Made by a program: the position numbers and the translations under genes
The notes under the pieces: generated by a model
Told to the model about the DNA's origin: nothing
The model's input: only the letters and a program-made list of their open reading frames with translations
The model's database searches: none
Assembly (NCBI RefSeq): GCF_033439725.1
Contig: NW_026944384.1
Location: 2,604,001-2,668,000 of the forward strand
Source of the DNA: Neurospora tetraspora
Taxonomy: Eukaryota; Ascomycota; Sordariomycetes; Sordariales; Sordariaceae
Length of the DNA: 64,000 nt
Direction of reading: 5' to 3'
Part shown: one piece after another, positions 26,149 through 37,151 of the stretch
Numbering within the stretch: the first letter of the stretch is position 1
Layout: each line of letters begins with the position of its first letter

Positions 26149-26911
26149 GATGGGCAACTTGAATCAGAAAAACGATGTACAGAGAAAGACCAGCAGACTG
26201 GTAACAATGGCAATCACCTTCCCCCCTCATGGGAGCCCCCTCATATGAAGTCTGAAGCGGGGAAGGGGCATCTGTAAAAGGAAGCTGGTGCTAGTGTGGT
26301 TTGGTTCATGATCCTCCACATGTATTGGTCCAAGTTCAATACGACTTACATCACATAGACCTGTCCGTGTTATGGCCGGCAATCCAAACACAGATTGGTA
26401 GAAGCAGGTAAAGGCATAGGACTGCCTCACACTAGGAAACTCATGACATACGACAGGACACGCAAACCCATCCTGCGTGAAAAGGGCTTCTAAACGGATG
26501 TTCAACTTCACAATGGCCAAAGGAATGCTCATAGATGGGATCAACCGACCGTCGGGCATAGGCCTTCATTTATTCGTTACTTGCCCCTGAATCAGCAGTT
26601 TGCGACGCAGCCGCGGCCCGGGTTACCCTCTCGGGACCACCCGAGTTCGCCAGTCTGCAGCATGGCACGGTTGTGAACGAATTCCCGGACCCAATGTTGC
26701 GATGCAAATGAACTGCCATTTCCCTAAATGCTGCAGACGAGGCGCTGAGATTTTCAACCACCTCTGACCCAATCCAGGACTCCGGGACCGAATCTCGTCG
26801 TTGTTCGTCTGTCCGACTGTTCGATCCATGACCATCGGGTTCGTTTCCGGTTTCCCTCGTACCGTAATGCCAAATCGCCAGTCCTTGAATATATCATGCC
26901 GCATTCAGAAT
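26149..26911. promoter_or_regulatory. Cyclase gene promoter and cyh-2 3' flank
   Basis: Both neighbours are on the minus strand. Small open frames show no known product. No repeat or RNA gene recognised. Confidence 0.4.
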
Positions 26912-27858
26912 TTAAGCAACGAGCTCAATGACACCACCGGCCTCAGTGACCTTGCGCTCAGCCTCGGCGGAGACGTAGCGGGCACGGACGACGATGGGGA
27001 CCTGGGGGAGACGGCCTAGAATGTGATTGTTAGACGAGCTTTCTCGGGAAGTTCTTTGCAATTGCTTGTTCTTACCCTTGCCGAGGAGCTTGGCATAGCC
27101 GTGGGAGAGGAGGTCGATGACGGGAGCAGTCTCGGTGGCGGCACCAGAGATGTACTTCTCGCGGGCCTCAGCGGGGACGAGAGTCCAGAGCTTCTCGATG
27201 TTGAGGGTAGGGGCCCACTGGTGGTTGCGGAGGAGGTGGAAGTGCCTCATACCGACCTTACCGAAGTAACCAGGATGGTCTATCCGTCATCGTCAGCGTT
27301 TGTTTTCATTATATCGTGGGGGAAAGTCTGGTCGCATGTCGGAGAAGTGAGGTTGAACCATGCGCCTGTCTCCAACATGCGCCGACCGTTGTTTTCGGGG
27401 TTACGTACACTTGTCGAGGTTGGTGCGGTGGTGGTGCTTTTCGTCGGGTTAGTATCGCGTATTCGAGATCGAGTCGTTGGAGTTTCTATCGGCATACCTG
27501 ACCACCGGCCATACCACGACCACTGTTCCCGTTGTTAGCATCATGATTTCCCCCCTTCAAATATGCAAAAGCGGCGATACGTACCCTGGATGCTTTCTGT
27601 GCTTGCCGACACGGCTGGAATAATGTTGTCAATACATGTTCGAGTTTATCGGTCGGCCGAGTGGTTCGCGACATACCCCTTACCGGCGGAAACCTATAAA
27701 ATCACCAAAGTCAGTCATCTGTCACATCGGCGACGACAAAGTTCGAGGGGGCGCTTACATGTCCGCGGTGCTTTCTTGTCTTGGAAAACCGAGTAGGCTA
27801 CATAGTGACTGAATCAGCGTTTCGTCCTGCGATAGTCGTGCAGCAATTGCCATACCAT
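26912..27858 (-). CDS. cyh-2: Ribosomal protein uL15 (L28/L27a), cycloheximide-resistance locus
   Basis: Large-subunit cytosolic ribosomal protein. The yeast orthologue is RPL28/CYH2 and the Neurospora locus is cyh-2. Eight exons on the minus strand: 27856-27858, 27759-27797, 27677-27693, 27584-27613, 27498-27522, 27409-27436, 27076-27279, 26912-27015; 149 residues, exactly the family length. The first exon is the ATG alone and the third is 17 nt. Translation runs PTRFSKTRKHRGH, VSAGKG, GGRGMAGGQHHHRTN, HPGYFGKVGMRHFH and ends GGVIELVA. Gln38, the residue changed in yeast cycloheximide-resistant alleles, is present, so a drug-sensitive ribosome is expected. Seven introns in 450 coding bases is dense even for a ribosomal protein gene. 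No snoRNA boxes were evident in the introns. Confidence 0.94.
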
Positions 27859-28536
27859 GTTGTCTGCTGGTGGTGCCGATGAAGCTCGTTCTGTCGACGT
27901 CGGTTGATGCTTCCAAGAGACTCGCTTCACGGGTCTCGTACAAGTCAAATTTAGGGCTGTGTATTTTTTTTGGTGGGCACGAGTGGTGGTCCAAGCTCCG
28001 GGCTTAAGCCGCACCACGCACGCAAGCCACACTGTCTCTCTGCAATTGCAGTGCGCCAAGGCAAGCCTGCCAGTTCCACCAGCCACATTTTCCTGCTCAA
28101 CCTGACAGGGTTAGGGTCATTGGCCAAGCCTTGTCGCTCAGCTCGTCTCCTCGAGCCCCTCTTGCGCTCAACTTCATCCTATCATCCCGTTTGGTCTCTG
28201 CTCGAAACTGTCGATCCTGCCAGAAGTCGCTTTTTGTTTAAGTCACAAAACTTTTTAAGTCTGCAAGATCAGGTTCCATGCCCTCGTTCTGTCTGGGTTC
28301 TACAATTTCTCTGTGGTCAAAATGATTTAAGAGGCCAAGCCGCAGTCTCTCTGTCTTTCCAGAGCCTGTGTTCAGACGGAGGAGCCCTCACTCATCCTCA
28401 TCCACCGAGTTACGAACATGCTCGCTCCCGACAACCATACATACGGCTTCTGTTCCCCGCTTCACCACCACTTTTCACCGCGATAACGTATCCGAACTTC
28501 CTGCTCCGAGATATGAATTACTCCAAGGCATTATCA
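27859..28536. promoter_or_regulatory. cyh-2 promoter and PAC3-like 3' flank
   Basis: Pyrimidine-rich on the plus strand in parts. A plus frame open from 27970 runs into the PAC3-like gene antisense and is Ser/Leu-rich noise. Ribosomal-protein promoter elements could lie here, but none was identified with confidence. Confidence 0.4.
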
Positions 28537-29037
28537 TCAAAGGACTTTTTGTACCAACTCGACCACGTCATAGAAGGACTCGCTAGTAGTGGTGTCGACC
28601 TTCTCCAGGCCCAGACCAAGCAACAAAGACCGCTGCTCATTGGGATTGCGCAAAGTTAAGAGACTGGCAATCTGGCTGGCATAAAGCTGGCCCATAGTCT
28701 CCCTCTCCTCATTCCCACCTCCAAGAAGTGTCGTTGCTGTCAAATGTTCTGATGGTAACAGGCTACCGGCGCCGGGAAGAGCCATGTCAACCGAAGCTGA
28801 CGAAGGTGCGGCTAGTGGTACTTGGACCTAAAGGCAGCATGTCAGTATCGTGAGTGAGATGACGTCCGGCGCTCTTGAACCCACCCATTGAGCAAGTCGC
28901 CCGCTTTGAGAGATGGTGACCATGATCTTGTCTGAGAAGTTCATTGATGAAACCTCAGTTTCCACTCCGTTGACAAGCCCAGTTGCCTGCCTGGAAGGTG
29001 CCGGGAATGGCTCTTCCCTAACTGCGTTCTCAGACAT
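28537..29037 (-). CDS. Proteasome assembly chaperone 3-like protein (PAC3/Poc3)
   Basis: Likely chaperone of 20S proteasome alpha-ring assembly, judged from overall similarity to the small PAC3/Poc3 family (PF10178). Two exons on the minus strand: 28885-29037 and 28537-28827; 147 residues. Characteristic pieces are NFSDKIMVTISQSGRLAQW, the hydrophobic strand VQVPLAAPS after the junction, and the C-terminal part with GQLYASQIASLL and RSLLLGLGLEK. The intron (28828-28884) has GTGGGT and TAG ends and an ACTGAC branch site. The family is weakly conserved, so the match rests on length, layout and these segments. It is divergent from dhr1, sharing a 437-bp promoter interval. Confidence 0.72.
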
Positions 29038-29474
29038 GGTGGTCTCTGAATGTGTTGTAGTTTCGATAAGTTGAAGGACTCGGAAGGCTGTGTATGTCTC
29101 AAGGACAAGATTGTATGTGAATAACTTCGGCTTGGGTACTTCTGGTAGGCTGCTCTCAGTATGTCACTATACAAAGTCTAGACTTGGGATCCATCATGAT
29201 GTTTGTTGATGATGGAGCCTGGACTGCAGAGGTTCGAGATGGACCCGTGAAAGATAGAACACTGTACGTGCACTGTAACCGGGTTCCTGGACCCGCAACA
29301 GCTCCAAAAACGTGGGGTACCACTTTTAGCGCAGGAATTCTGCCGGGCGGACAAGATTTAATCTTCAAATCTTCAGGGTACCTAGTGACATTGGCATCTT
29401 GCTGCATTCTGCCGTCGCGACACAGGTCCCCATTTCTGCCATCACCGCTCCCCCCGAGCACACCCAACAACAAG
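29038..29474. promoter_or_regulatory. Divergent promoter between the PAC3-like gene and dhr1
   Basis: Compact interval between two start codons pointing apart. The plus-strand frame of the helicase stays open backward to 29184, but without a conserved N-terminal extension. No specific binding motif identified. Confidence 0.45.
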
Positions 29475-32400
29475 ATGGTCGCCCAAGGCGGGAAATACGT
29501 GCCGCGTCAGCGCAAGCGCAAGCAGCTTGATCGCCAGCGGTCGAGGAGCAAGGGAACACAAGACCCCGAAGACACCAACGCCCTCGAGATCGCTCCCGGG
29601 CAGGACACCACCACAGATGCCGAAAAGAAGAAGGCCCAGCTACGGGAGGAATTGAGGCCCGAGGGTGTCCAAGTCAGCAGCAAGAAGGCGAAGAGACTCG
29701 AAAAGTACATCGATGCGAAGCTCAAGAAGGACGAGAACCGCGAACTCCTGGCCAAGCTTGCCGCTAACAAGATCGACACCACCCTATTCTCGAGCACAAA
29801 GTCACTAGGCCAGACAAAATTGACCAAAAAGGAGGAGCTCAGCCGGCTTGTCAGGGAAGCAAAGGCTGGACTTATAACAGAGAAGGAGGCGGCCAAGAAA
29901 CTTTACGAAAAGCGAGAGGTGAAGGAAGGTGCACCAGTACCGCAGCCCAAGCCTGCTGCGGTCGATGAGGATTCAGAGGGCTCGGAAGATGAGCAGGACT
30001 CAACAGCCGAGAAGACAAAGACTACGTTAGCGGCGACAATCGAGCCTACACCAACACAAGCGACGACAACGACAACGAGTGTGCCAGTACCAGTCGGTGC
30101 TGGTCTCAAGCGCCCTCTGGAGGTCGACGAGTCGGGACGCCCAATACTTGCCAAGAGACAAAAGAGAGGAGGTGTAAAAACAAAGCACAACTTTACATCA
30201 TCACAAGCTCCAGCGGTCATCCCTGTGCCAGAAGTGGTAGAATGGGACGGTTTCAGTTCGGAGGGCGAAGAGGGCTCAGACGATGAAGAGTCCGAGGGTA
30301 GTGGCTCAGGCAGCGTGGAAGAAGGCAGTGAAGAGGAGGAGGATGATGATGAGGAATCTGGGGAAGAGGATGGATCTGAAGAGGAGGAAGAGGGTTCCGA
30401 GGAGGATTCAGACGACGATGGTTCCGCGGAAGAATCCGACGAGGACATGGAGGATGCGGAAGAGGACAAAAAAGCAAAGTCTTCGGCTTTCAAGGCTTGG
30501 GCGCATCAGGCGAGGAACGAAGCTTTGGGTTACAAGCCTGCCGAATCAAGCATTCTCGAGATACCGAAACCTGCCAACTTTACGCCTCGGCCGGTCGAAC
30601 AAGAGCCTCTGCCTATCGAGCTGCAACCAACAAAGAATGATTCCCGCAAGGCTTTCGCCGTGGTAGTAACCAGGACGCCCGAGATCCAGGAAACCCGATT
30701 CAGGTTACCAGTCGTTGCAGAGGAACAGAAGATTATGGAGGCCATTCACGACAACGACATTGTCATTATTTGCGGTGCCACCGGTTCCGGTAAGACTACA
30801 CAGGTTCCCCAGTTCCTCTTCGAGTCTGGATACGGTGTTCCCGATGGACCTACTCCTGGCATGATTGGTGTTACCCAGCCGAGACGTGTCGCCGCTGTCA
30901 GTATGTCGAAGCGTGTTGGTGAAGAGATGGGCGATTACTCGCATGTGGTTTCCTACCAAATCAGATTCGAAGGCACCGTTGACTCCAAGACGGCCATCAA
31001 GTTCATGACAGATGGTGTCTTGCTTCGTGAGGCGGCCATCGATATTGCTCTTCGCAAGTACTCTGCCATTATCATCGATGAAGCTCACGAGAGAAGCGTC
31101 AATACCGATATCCTGATTGCGATGCTTAGCAGAGTGGTTAAGCTCAGGCGAGAGCTGGCGGAGGAAGACCCCACGATCAAGCCTCTCAAGCTCGTTATCA
31201 TGTCTGCTACCCTCAGAGTCGAGGAATTCACCCAAAACTCTAACCTGTTCCACACCACTCCCCGCATCATCGAGGTAGAAGGTCGTGAGCACTCTGTTAC
31301 CATGCATTTTGCCAAGAAGACAAACCACGACTACGTTGATGAGGCATTCCGCAAGATTTGCAGGGGTCATAGGAAACTGCCCCCTGGTGGCATGCTTGTG
31401 TTCATGACTGGTCAGGGTGAGATTGCCCAGCTCAGCAAACGGTTGAAGGCGCGTTTTGGTGGCGGCATGAATACCGCCAGCACCACCAAGGTGCGGATCT
31501 CTGCGAACGAGGCACCCATGGAAGTCGAAGACATTGACTTCGGCGAGGTCGACGACGACCGCAACATCAACGACAGAGACGACGACGATATCTCTATTGC
31601 GTCGGACGAGGAGGAAGACAAGGAGTTCGAGATTGAGGACGAAGAATCTGGCACAGGGCCGTTGAAGATGCATATCCTACCTCTTTTCTCTCTGCTCCCC
31701 ACGAAAGAGCAGATGAAGGTGTTCGAGCCGCCCCCAGAGGGCCACCGTCTGGTTATCCTGGCTACCAACGTCGCCGAAACATCCTTGACGATTCCCGGCA
31801 TCAAGTACGTGTTTGACACCGGCAGGTCGAAGGAGAGAAAGTACGACCCCGTCAGTGGCGTCCAGAGTTTCGAGATTGGCTGGATCAGCAAGGCCAGCGC
31901 AAAGCAGCGTGCCGGTCGTGCCGGTCGTACCGGTCCGGGTCACTGCTGGAGACTCTACTCTTCGGCCGTCTACGAACGAGACTTCCCCGAGTTCTCGGAG
32001 CCCGAGCTGCTCCGCATGCCCATCGAGGGTGTCGTGCTGCAGCTCAAGTCCATGAACCTCCAGCACGTCGTCAACTTCCCCTTCCCCACGCCTCCACCGC
32101 GTGAGAGCTTGATCAAGGCCGAGAAGCTCTTGACCTACCTCAACGCCATCTCCCAAACCGGCCAGGTCACCCCCATCGGATCTACCATGTCCATCTTCCC
32201 CCTCTCTCCCCGCTTCGCCCGCATCCTTCTCATCGGTCACCTCCACGACTGCCTGCCGTACACCGTCGCGCTCGTGGCCGGTCTCTCAGCCGGCGAGATC
32301 TACATCCCCGAGAACCAAGCCATCCCCGCCGCCTCCGTCCAAGAATCCAAGAAAAACGACGACGGCTCCGACGACGACGAGGACAACCGAGGAGCAGTCA

Positions 32401-33275
32401 CCTTCCGCACCACCGAAGACGTCCTCGCCGACGACCGCCGCGCCAAGATCCGCGCCGCCTTCAACGCCGCCCACAAGAACTTCTGCTACCTCGACGACAA
32501 GTCCGACGCCATCAAGCTGCTCCAAGTCGTCGGCGAATTCGCGCACGACCCGACCGAGTCCTGGTGCGACTCCCACTTCGTTCGCTTCAAGGTCCTCAAA
32601 GAAATCAAGCAACTCCAAAAACAGCTCACCGACCTCCTGCGGACCAACATCCCCGCCTTCGCCAACCTTTCCGTGCCCGACACGCTCGATCCCCCCTCGC
32701 AAAAACAGGTGCAAGCCCTAAAACAAATGGTTGCCGCGGGCTTCATCGACCAAGTCGCCATCCGCGCCGACAAAGCGCCCACGCCTCCCGAAATGTACCG
32801 CAAACCTAAGCGCGCCATTGACGTTCCCTACCTCCCTCTCATCCCGTTGGAGGGAGAAGACGGGCACAAGTTAGAACTAGAAGAAAAACTAGTCTACATC
32901 CACCCCTCCTCCCCCTTAGCCCATTTGAGTGTGGACGAGTGTCCGGACTACATCGTGTACGCCTACCTGCAAAAGGCAGGCAACACGGGCGCGGACGGGC
33001 AGAAGCGGGCCAAGACGAGGATGCATGCGCTGACGGACTTGACGGCGGGTCAGCTGGCGAGTCTGGCCAAGGGGACCCCGTTGATTACGTATGGGAAGCC
33101 GATTAAGGAGGTTAAGGGGAACGGGAGCGAGAAGAGTGGCGATGGGAAGGAGAGTAGGGAGGTTTGGGTGGTGCCGTATTTGAGAGCGGAGGGCACGGGG
33201 GGGATGGGGTGGCCGTTGCCGGCTAGGAAGGTCAGGCAGAGGAAGGTGGTGGGGCAGGGGTGGGTTGTTGAGTAG
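29475..33275 (+). CDS. DEAH-box RNA helicase Dhr1/Ecm16 (DHX37)
   Basis: Nucleolar ATPase needed for 18S rRNA maturation; in yeast Dhr1 releases U3 snoRNA from the pre-ribosome. One uninterrupted exon, 1266 residues, near the family's usual length. The basic N terminus (KYVPRQRKRKQLDRQRSRSK) looks nucleolar. A strongly acidic Ser/Glu/Asp block spans about residues 255-335. Helicase motifs follow: GATGSGKTT (about 434-442), DEAH (about 535-538), SATLRV, then, after an acidic insert, the QRAGRAGRTGPG motif VI. The HA2 and OB-fold regions complete the C terminus. The frame stays open 97 codons upstream, but the ATG at 29475 gives the conserved opening. Among DEAH helicases the acidic N terminus and motif context point to DHX37/Dhr1 rather than a splicing helicase. 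Confidence 0.92.
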   Translation: MVAQGGKYVPRQRKRKQLDRQRSRSKGTQDPEDTNALEIAPGQDTTTDAEKKKAQLREELRPEGVQVSSKKAKRLEKYIDAKLKKDENRELLAKLAANKIDTTLFSSTKSLGQTKLTKKEELSRLVREAKAGLITEKEAAKKLYEKREVKEGAPVPQPKPAAVDEDSEGSEDEQDSTAEKTKTTLAATIEPTPTQATTTTTSVPVPVGAGLKRPLEVDESGRPILAKRQKRGGVKTKHNFTSSQAPAVIPVPEVVEWDGFSSEGEEGSDDEESEGSGSGSVEEGSEEEEDDDEESGEEDGSEEEEEGSEEDSDDDGSAEESDEDMEDAEEDKKAKSSAFKAWAHQARNEALGYKPAESSILEIPKPANFTPRPVEQEPLPIELQPTKNDSRKAFAVVVTRTPEIQETRFRLPVVAEEQKIMEAIHDNDIVIICGATGSGKTTQVPQFLFESGYGVPDGPTPGMIGVTQPRRVAAVSMSKRVGEEMGDYSHVVSYQIRFEGTVDSKTAIKFMTDGVLLREAAIDIALRKYSAIIIDEAHERSVNTDILIAMLSRVVKLRRELAEEDPTIKPLKLVIMSATLRVEEFTQNSNLFHTTPRIIEVEGREHSVTMHFAKKTNHDYVDEAFRKICRGHRKLPPGGMLVFMTGQGEIAQLSKRLKARFGGGMNTASTTKVRISANEAPMEVEDIDFGEVDDDRNINDRDDDDISIASDEEEDKEFEIEDEESGTGPLKMHILPLFSLLPTKEQMKVFEPPPEGHRLVILATNVAETSLTIPGIKYVFDTGRSKERKYDPVSGVQSFEIGWISKASAKQRAGRAGRTGPGHCWRLYSSAVYERDFPEFSEPELLRMPIEGVVLQLKSMNLQHVVNFPFPTPPPRESLIKAEKLLTYLNAISQTGQVTPIGSTMSIFPLSPRFARILLIGHLHDCLPYTVALVAGLSAGEIYIPENQAIPAASVQESKKNDDGSDDDEDNRGAVTFRTTEDVLADDRRAKIRAAFNAAHKNFCYLDDKSDAIKLLQVVGEFAHDPTESWCDSHFVRFKVLKEIKQLQKQLTDLLRTNIPAFANLSVPDTLDPPSQKQVQALKQMVAAGFIDQVAIRADKAPTPPEMYRKPKRAIDVPYLPLIPLEGEDGHKLELEEKLVYIHPSSPLAHLSVDECPDYIVYAYLQKAGNTGADGQKRAKTRMHALTDLTAGQLASLAKGTPLITYGKPIKEVKGNGSEKSGDGKESREVWVVPYLRAEGTGGMGWPLPARKVRQRKVVGQGWVVE

Positions 33276-33779
33276 AAAATAGGTATGATTATCACGGAGT
33301 TGTATATAGGTAGATAGGATTTCAGAAGTAAGGTCTGGGTTTGAGTAATCAGAAAGGGCGTTTTGATTGTTTGGTTTATTGCATGATGCTTCTCCTTTTT
33401 GTTCAATGATATGTGTGCTTCTTTTCTGCCCGCGGATATGGACGTTGGAAGTATTGATTCTCCTTAACTTATGGTGAAATTAACTCCGTTTATTGTTATT
33501 TACTTCGGAGAACGAGAGCGAAAGTGCTTCCTCGTCCCGTCGCTTCTGGGAACGCCCGCTATGTGTAAATATCATGGACACCACGTAGTGTATCTCGTCC
33601 ACCATTCTAGGGTATCTAACCGCCGTGCCTAAAAGCCAAATGCCATCCAACCATGTGTAATCAACGCCGCTTTATCTGAATGCATCTTTTTCCGATCAAG
33701 CAGAACCAAGCTTATTTTTCCCTTTCTCCCCCTTCTTCCCTTTCTTTCCCTCCTTTTTACTTCCCTGCCCGTGCTCCTT
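33276..33779. other. Convergent intergenic region between dhr1 and med6
   Basis: Tail-to-tail 3' flanks, partly AT-rich after about 33290 and C/T-rich just before the med6 stop. No gene or repeat recognised. Confidence 0.45.
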
Positions 33780-34920
33780 CTAAGCCGCACCGGGGGTAGT
33801 AACAACATTCTTACTCTTCCTCCTCTTCGGCTTCGGCGGTCCTCCACCCGGCGTTTTCGGGCTCTTGGTCTCCTTACCCGTCACGGCATTCGCAGCCGCC
33901 GCCGCCGCGGCCGCGCCCTTAGCAAGCGGATTACTTCCAGCCGCTCCCAAGCCCTTCGTATTCAAAGCCGGCAACGCGGCCGCCGCCTCCTTAAGGGTCA
34001 ACGCGCTCTTGGTTTGCGCCTTGCGGCCGGTCGAGGTCAGGTGGAAGTCGCCGGGCTTGCCGGTGATGGGGTTCTCGTCCATGTATTCGGTGCCGTAGCG
34101 TTCGTGCGTGAGGAGGGCTTCTTCCATGAGGAGGGAGTCGAGGAGGGGGTCGTTTGTGCTGGTTCCGCCGCCGGTCTTGGCGCCGGGTTTGTTGGTGGTC
34201 GCGCTGGGAAGACCCTCGGGGAGAGGAGTGGCGGTTCGGGAGGCGGTGTAGTTGGTTGTGCCGCTGGCTGCACCGGCGCTGGCGGATGGTTGGGTGGGAG
34301 TGATGTAGCGGCGGCCGACGGCTGGAGCCCAGTCTGATACTTCGTCTACTAGGGGGAGGGTCTTGGTGATGGCGGTGGCGATTGCTCCCTGGATGGCAAA
34401 GACGTGAGTTAGCATTACGGATTGCAAGAGAGCTCTTGTTACACGGAGGACATACGATTCGGGAGCTAAGAACATCTGCCAGTGTGGGTGCCATGTAAAT
34501 GTTCTCGCCCACCACAAAGTAGACCGAATGAACGATGATCTCATCGGGCGGGCCGTCCTCAGGCCTCGCCGGGTTTGCCGGTGGGCGCTTCCTCCTCGTC
34601 TGCTTGTTGATAACCCACACACCTGTACCCATTCCCGGACCTGTCTCAGCGGGTTCCTGAGCAACGATGAACTCTAGCCCAGACATTTCCCTTAGTCGAC
34701 TCTCGAATAGCTCCCTGGTGGCAAGGTATTGGGACATGGCCTGGTTGTTGAGACCCTGCTGGAAGACGACCTCATTGTTGGAGGTCTTATCATAGAAGGG
34801 AGACTGGGCGAAGTAGTATAGGATGCTGTTGGAGTGGATGCCTGCTTCGAACTGAGGAGGGGTGTGCCATTGGATCTCGTCGAGAGGAGGGCCGGCGTTG
34901 GCCGCTGGGTCGAACGCCAT
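33780..34920 (-). CDS. med6: Mediator complex subunit 6
   Basis: Head-module subunit of Mediator, linking activators to RNA polymerase II. Two exons on the minus strand: 34456-34920 and 33780-34388; 357 residues. The Med6 domain fills the first exon: DEIQWHTPPQFEAGIHSNSI, LYYFAQSPFYDKTSNNEVVF, then SGLEFIVAQEP and VYFVVGENIYMAPTLADVL. The second exon continues the helix and then becomes Thr/Ala/Pro-rich, with an eleven-residue region dominated by Ala (KGAAAAAAAANAV) and a Lys-rich tail typical of fungal Med6. The intron (67 bp) has a TGCTAAC branch site. Divergent from the MMtag gene. Confident. Confidence 0.93.
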
Positions 34921-35580
34921 TGTTGCTGCCTTATATGCAATACGTCTAGTTGGTAGTTTTGCGAGGTGCCGGTTGTCCTTGATGCTGTATACACTGCCGA
35001 AAGGGTTCGCGAAAAGGTGTAGACAAGTTCGCGGCCTAGACTGTGGCGACTCGAGAGGTGTCTAGACAAGAGTTCGAGGGAAGGGATCCAAGAGCAAGGG
35101 ACCGCTATTTATGACAGATTGTGTGGTTGGGAGTGCAAGGGCGATGTAAATATAACGGAAATGACTGCAGTTGAAGTCAAAGAAGCTGTGGTAGGTGGAA
35201 AGTGGAAGTCGTGGCTATGATGCTCGAGTATTCGGATGAAGATTGAAGCATGGCGTCGACGCGTTTGGGTGGGGTGGAAGATCCGGCAGGCACCGCACCC
35301 CCCGCGCTAGCTGCAGCCTTTCAGCGGACCTTGTCCCCTGGAAATGGAAGTGACCTGGACAGTGGAGGGCCCCACATCCCGCAGTGACACTGGAGTGGGC
35401 CCGTTCTGCCTACCTCAACGCAATTCAACGACAAGAATCGCAGAAATTCATCCATTCAACACTTTCACCCACGTCACTTTGTACAAGCAAACCCAAACAG
35501 ATTATTAAGGAAATTTTACGCTCACATTCGATACGCGACCACAAAGTCCTGGAAGAAACCCATCCGCGATATCATCCCCC
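34921..35580. promoter_or_regulatory. Divergent promoter between med6 and the MMtag gene
   Basis: Head-to-head interval. Short open frames on both strands do not resemble known proteins. No strong TATA box or repeat identified. Confidence 0.45.
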
Positions 35581-36369
35581 ATGGATCTTCTTTCGACCGT
35601 CCGCAAGTCGGGTTCCCGAGGCGGCGTCAACTTCAGCTGGGACGATGTCGCCAACTCAGCACACCGCGAGAACTATCTCGGCCACAGTCTGAAAGCCCCA
35701 GTTGGTCGCTGGGCCAAAGGGCGGGATCTCAACTGGTACGCCAAGGCAGAACCATCAGCTGCGAACGCTGGAGAAACCGAGGAGGAGAAGGAGGCGCGCG
35801 AGCGCCGCGAAGAAATCCGCAGGATAAAGGAAGCAGAAGAGGATGCCATCAACCGCGCATTGGGCTTGCCTATCACGCCACGAAACACCAGTGGCGCGAA
35901 TGCTATCGAGGTCCAAGGCTCCAAAATCCCAGAACGAACAGAGGAGGGTTCCGCTGAACAACCGATAACAACACCAGCCCCGAAGGAAGCGCAAGCAGGG
36001 GAATCGAGGAGAGCAAGGCACCGCGACTCAGAGAGACATCACAAGCGGAGACACAGGAGCAGAAGTCGTGAACGTGGTCATGGCCGCGACAGGGAGCGTG
36101 ATCAGGAGCGCCATCGTGAACGGGATAGACATGACAGCCGCAGTCGTGACCGGAGACGTGATGGGCCGGCAGACCGAGGAGGGAGAGAATACCGTCCTAG
36201 TCGCAGAAGCCGGAGCCCTGAGCGTCGTTCACACCGTGATGATAGGACGAGAGATGAAGATCGGAATCGGAGCAGAGACCGGGGAAGACATCACCACCAC
36301 AGAAGGCGCAGTCATAGTCCTGGTCGGAGCAGGAGCAGGGATAGGAAAGCAAGGCATGACCGACGATGA
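35581..36369 (+). CDS. MMtag-domain protein with RS-rich tail
   Basis: Intronless gene, 262 residues. The N terminus carries the MMtag (multiple myeloma tumour-associated protein 2-like, PF10159) signature: SRGGVNFSWDDVANSAHREN, YLGHSLKAPVGRWAKGRDLN and WYAK. A charged helix (EEEKEARERREEIRRIKEAE) follows. From about residue 140 to the end the protein is built of Arg/Ser/Asp/His repeats (RERD, SRDR, HHHH) like SR-type splicing factors. The biochemical role of the family is not established; the RS-like tail suggests a nuclear RNA-processing setting, which is inference. The other plus-strand frame across this region is a by-product of the repetitive codons. Confidence 0.85.
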   Translation: MDLLSTVRKSGSRGGVNFSWDDVANSAHRENYLGHSLKAPVGRWAKGRDLNWYAKAEPSAANAGETEEEKEARERREEIRRIKEAEEDAINRALGLPITPRNTSGANAIEVQGSKIPERTEEGSAEQPITTPAPKEAQAGESRRARHRDSERHHKRRHRSRSRERGHGRDRERDQERHRERDRHDSRSRDRRRDGPADRGGREYRPSRRSRSPERRSHRDDRTRDEDRNRSRDRGRHHHHRRRSHSPGRSRSRDRKARHDRR

Positions 36370-37151
36370 GGATTATTACGCAGAATTCAGTTTGGCATCG
36401 GCGGGAGTAAAACACTCTTTCGTACAGTATAATTATCAGTCTTATTAGCGGCACGCTACATGTAATGGATTATTAGTAAGCTTAGCACCCTCGTGATTCT
36501 AAACCGTTCCTGTGTCGTTCTGTCACCGTCTTTTTATTTGGCTGCTGGAAGCTCTTTGGCCCATCATTGTTGTCCGGGCAGTGGCAAACCCTCTTGCCTG
36601 CCTGGTGCCTGGAAGGCATGGCGGGGATTTGTTTTAGTGGAGTTTTAGGGGTACCCTGCGCTGAAAGGGGACCCTGCTAGCCTGCCCCTGTGGAAGGCCG
36701 GTCTGGACATAATGAACAATGACGGGATGAGGCGTTCACGACCATCCAATAGACCTTTCATTCTCATACATCTGCATTCAGCTACCTTTCACCCTTACAA
36801 CCGACTTCACGACGGGACTGTTTCTGGCTGGGATTGGTGTATTCAGGTCACACACTGAATCTTCGCTTGTTAGGCCGCGACATTTCCATCCGGATGCCTT
36901 GGACTTCTTCCTTCCGGACACTTCAATTCGTTCAACAATAATTCAACAACAATCCGCCACTTTCACTTTCCTTACCGCATACTCTACTCACAGCACATCG
37001 TCCTTACTACATTGCAACTTAATACATACCACCACTTTTACTTCACATACTCCCGGAAAGACGATATATCATAGACTCATCGATCGTATAACGTAGTTCC
37101 TCGGCTCATTGGTGTAAACCAGGGCGTCCCACTCATCCATAGTCTCAGACC
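36370..37151. promoter_or_regulatory. Promoter region of the giant GHKL-ATPase gene
   Basis: Same-direction pair: MMtag 3' end on the left, promoter and CT-rich leader of the large gene on the right. Nothing else recognised. Confidence 0.4.

Noticed and set aside
27280-27408. Intronic snoRNA in the cyh-2 gene
   Set aside because: C- and D-box-like strings do not occur in the correct order or spacing.
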